A model generated the notes under the pieces. The model saw only the letters and a program-made list of their open reading frames with translations. It did not search any database and was not told where the DNA came from. 22,839 nucleotides of DNA from a virus, in the IMG/VR virus record IMGVR_UViG_3300023179_000542, positions 1 to 22,839 of that record. One strand, given 5' to 3'. How positions within the stretch are numbered: the first letter of the stretch is position 1; each line of letters begins with the position of its first letter. The position numbers were made by a program, and so were the translations under genes. Below are positions 21,165-22,839 of this stretch, one piece after another.

Positions 21165-22839
21165 ATGGCGCAGGGCTTAGATCCCGAAGGTTTGCTTGAG
21201 CCTGTAGAGCAAGCGCAAGTACAGCAAGATCCTGAGGGTCTTCTAGAGCCAAAAGCACAGGAACCAAGGCCTGAGCAACAGCAGTCCGCGCAAGATCCAG
21301 AGGGTCTGCTTGAACCAGCGCAGGAAAAGCCATCTAGGCTTGGAGCGGTGGCAAGAACTCTTGCGGAGGAATTTATACCGTCAACTGCTGCCGGACTAGC
21401 AACCGGAGCAATATCAAGACTTCCAGTTCCGGCTGTTCCAAAATTTCTTCTTGGTGCAACTGGAGGAATTCTTTCTTATGGCATGGCTGGGAAATTGCAA
21501 GAAGAGGCTGCAAAGAAGATTGCGGGAGAACAAGCAGTTGAGCAATTCAAGGCACAAAGAGAGCGCGATATAGCCGCATATCCTGCGTCAACATTTGCTG
21601 CGTCTGTGCTAACTCCAACGGCAGGTGCGGCAATTGGCGTTGGTCGCAAGGGTATTTCTACCGCTGGACAGGCAATTCGTGGCGCATTTACAAAGGCAGA
21701 AACTGCCGCTCCAGAAACGATTGAGGCGGTAGCACCAAAGGTTGCAGAGCGCGTAACAGAAGCAATTCCAGTACAACAAGAATTACCTCTTGGCGGAACA
21801 AAAACCATTGGAGAAATACAGGCAGAAAGAGCTAAACTAATACCAGAGCCAGGAAATGGTCAAAAAGTAAGTCAATTTGCTGAAAGGGTAATTACAGATC
21901 CGAAGACTCAAGATGCTGTTGCAAAAAAGATTGCAGACGAAAGATCATTGTACAACACAATGTCTCCAACAAAAATTGCAGATGACGTAAGATCTCTCAG
22001 ACCAGAACAAAGAATTGCGGTTGCACAGGCTGATGACAATGTCGGGAATGTCGCAAAAGCTGTAATGATGGAAGATGCTAGAATTGCTGGAGATATTCAA
22101 ACAGCAGATATGATGTTTGAAAATTTGGTTAAAAAGTTTACTGGGGCAGGTCAATTATTAAACATTGCAAAATTAATAAAAACAACTCCAGATGGATATG
22201 CCTATATTCTTGAGAAAACATTGCAACAATCTGCAAGGCAATTTGCTACAAAAGAAGAAAAAGATCTGGCAAAAGTTGGGAAGCAATTTACTCCAGAATT
22301 AAGACAAAAAGCTATTGATTTATTTAAGAATTTTCAAGCATCAGAAAAAGCAAAAGAGGATGCATTTGCTCTGGCAAGAAGCGATTTGTCAAAAGCAACT
22401 GAAAAAGCAGCAGAAGAAGCGCAAAAAAAGCTTTGGAATTCTGCTGGAGAGTTAGCTAAATTTGAGGCGGATTTAGTGCCAAAGGAAATTATAGGACAGC
22501 AAATTCCAGATTTCATTAGGGGGAATCTACTAACATCAGTGTCACAGGGTGCAAACATATTGGGAAATACCGTCAATATGCCAACCCGCGCTTCGACAAG
22601 ACAGGTTGCATCCTTATTGGATCAAATAGAAAGAAATATTGTAAGGCCGGTTGTGAGCAAAGTTCCTGTTGTCGGGAAACCTTTTGCAGAAAAATATCTT
22701 GCAAAAGAAAAGCAATTTATGTCTCCGCTTGGAAAGGGTTCATTGGAAAGATTTATTGAGGTTTACAAGGCTGGAGGAAGGGGTGTCGGGAAGGGTGTGC
22801 GCGGGCTATGGGCTGGATCATTGCCAGATGGGTGGGCTG
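21165..22839 (+). CDS. large ejected protein (large polyvalent-like), partial
   Basis: The reading frame is open from ATG 21165 to the window edge, at least 558 codons. It begins with three copies of DPEGLLEP in a Gln/Pro linker, followed by a hydrophobic Ala/Gly region (about 65-112, AGLATGAISRLPVPAVPKFL and LGATGGILSYGMAG) that may insert in membranes. A long Lys/Ala/Glu helical part follows. Around residue 453 the block GNLLTSVSQGANILGNTVN occurs, a motif I recognise from large polyvalent proteins and giant internal virion proteins of podoviruses (NLLT/SSPxTxxxNxxGN type). Such proteins are carried in the head and ejected into the host. Only its first part is here. AAGG lies close to the ATG. 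Confidence 0.7.
   Translation, partial: MAQGLDPEGLLEPVEQAQVQQDPEGLLEPKAQEPRPEQQQSAQDPEGLLEPAQEKPSRLGAVARTLAEEFIPSTAAGLATGAISRLPVPAVPKFLLGATGGILSYGMAGKLQEEAAKKIAGEQAVEQFKAQRERDIAAYPASTFAASVLTPTAGAAIGVGRKGISTAGQAIRGAFTKAETAAPETIEAVAPKVAERVTEAIPVQQELPLGGTKTIGEIQAERAKLIPEPGNGQKVSQFAERVITDPKTQDAVAKKIADERSLYNTMSPTKIADDVRSLRPEQRIAVAQADDNVGNVAKAVMMEDARIAGDIQTADMMFENLVKKFTGAGQLLNIAKLIKTTPDGYAYILEKTLQQSARQFATKEEKDLAKVGKQFTPELRQKAIDLFKNFQASEKAKEDAFALARSDLSKATEKAAEEAQKKLWNSAGELAKFEADLVPKEIIGQQIPDFIRGNLLTSVSQGANILGNTVNMPTRASTRQVASLLDQIERNIVRPVVSKVPVVGKPFAEKYLAKEKQFMSPLGKGSLERFIEVYKAGGRGVGKGVRGLWAGSLPDGWA
21180..21317 (+). repeat. triplicated DPEGLLEP coding motif
   Basis: The octapeptide DPEGLLEP is encoded three times, starting at residues 6, 22 and 44 of the giant protein. 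Codons differ between copies, so the protein sequence rather than the DNA is conserved. Spacing of 16 and 22 residues is filled by Gln/Ala/Pro linkers. Confidence 0.85.

Noticed and set aside
1-22839. CRISPR array, insertion sequence or integrase/attachment site
   Set aside because: No regularly spaced repeat array, no transposase or recombinase motif, and no tRNA-like attachment site was seen; the repeats present are short and local.

Overview
The window is part of a tailed-phage (or prophage) genome with a podovirus-type virion. From about 2.5 kb to the right edge every gene lies on the + strand, packed with TAATG, ATGA or few-base junctions, in head-then-tail order. The genes run terminase small subunit, HNH nuclease, terminase large subunit, lysis-type membrane proteins, portal, methyltransferase, scaffold, N4-gp56-type major capsid protein, small virion proteins, tail fibres with chaperone-like partners, head-tail adaptor, P22 gp10-like stabilisation protein, acetyltransferase-like protein, internal virion proteins, and the start of a very large ejected protein that runs off the window. 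No tRNA, integrase, replication gene or recognisable endolysin is visible. An outer-membrane lipoprotein of spanin type points to a Gram-negative host. Base composition is mixed, with AT-rich islands in the HNH gene, the fibre genes and the last 2.5 kb, but no host genus can be named.

The first 2.5 kb is different. It starts with the tail end of a gene, then a run of very small + strand genes. Two of these resemble uncharacterised basic mini-proteins often seen in environmental phages (a GLYANI-type and an RARH-type protein). A five-gene minus-strand cluster of small ORFs (965-2354) follows. It shares a purine-rich leader, contains a 27-residue membrane microprotein, is bounded and interrupted by hairpins, and is transcribed away from the terminase genes. 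The divergent gap at 2355-2485 holds a 12-bp direct repeat with a 22-bp period and a plausible minus-strand promoter, which makes it the best candidate control region.

The morphogenesis genes would act together as follows. TerS and TerL recognise and package DNA into a procapsid built from portal, scaffold and capsid protein. A strong hairpin just after the capsid gene probably lowers expression of the genes behind it. The 15417 and 16132 products close the portal with an adaptor and tail nozzle, and the fibre-like proteins at 11787, 13320 and 13912 bind the host. The proteins from 18418 to the end are probably packaged inside the head and ejected with the DNA. Lysis would use the 56-residue holin-like protein, the XhlA-like protein at 13065, and an overlapping spanin-like pair at 5164-5485.

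The points most worth checking are the HNH cassette flanked by direct repeats between terS and terL, the overlapping spanin-like genes, the minus-strand micro-gene cluster with its operator-like repeats, possible leaderless starts, the domain inserted in the tail nozzle protein, and the triplicated DPEGLLEP motif of the terminal giant protein. I found no convincing evidence of a wholly new defence or mobile system.
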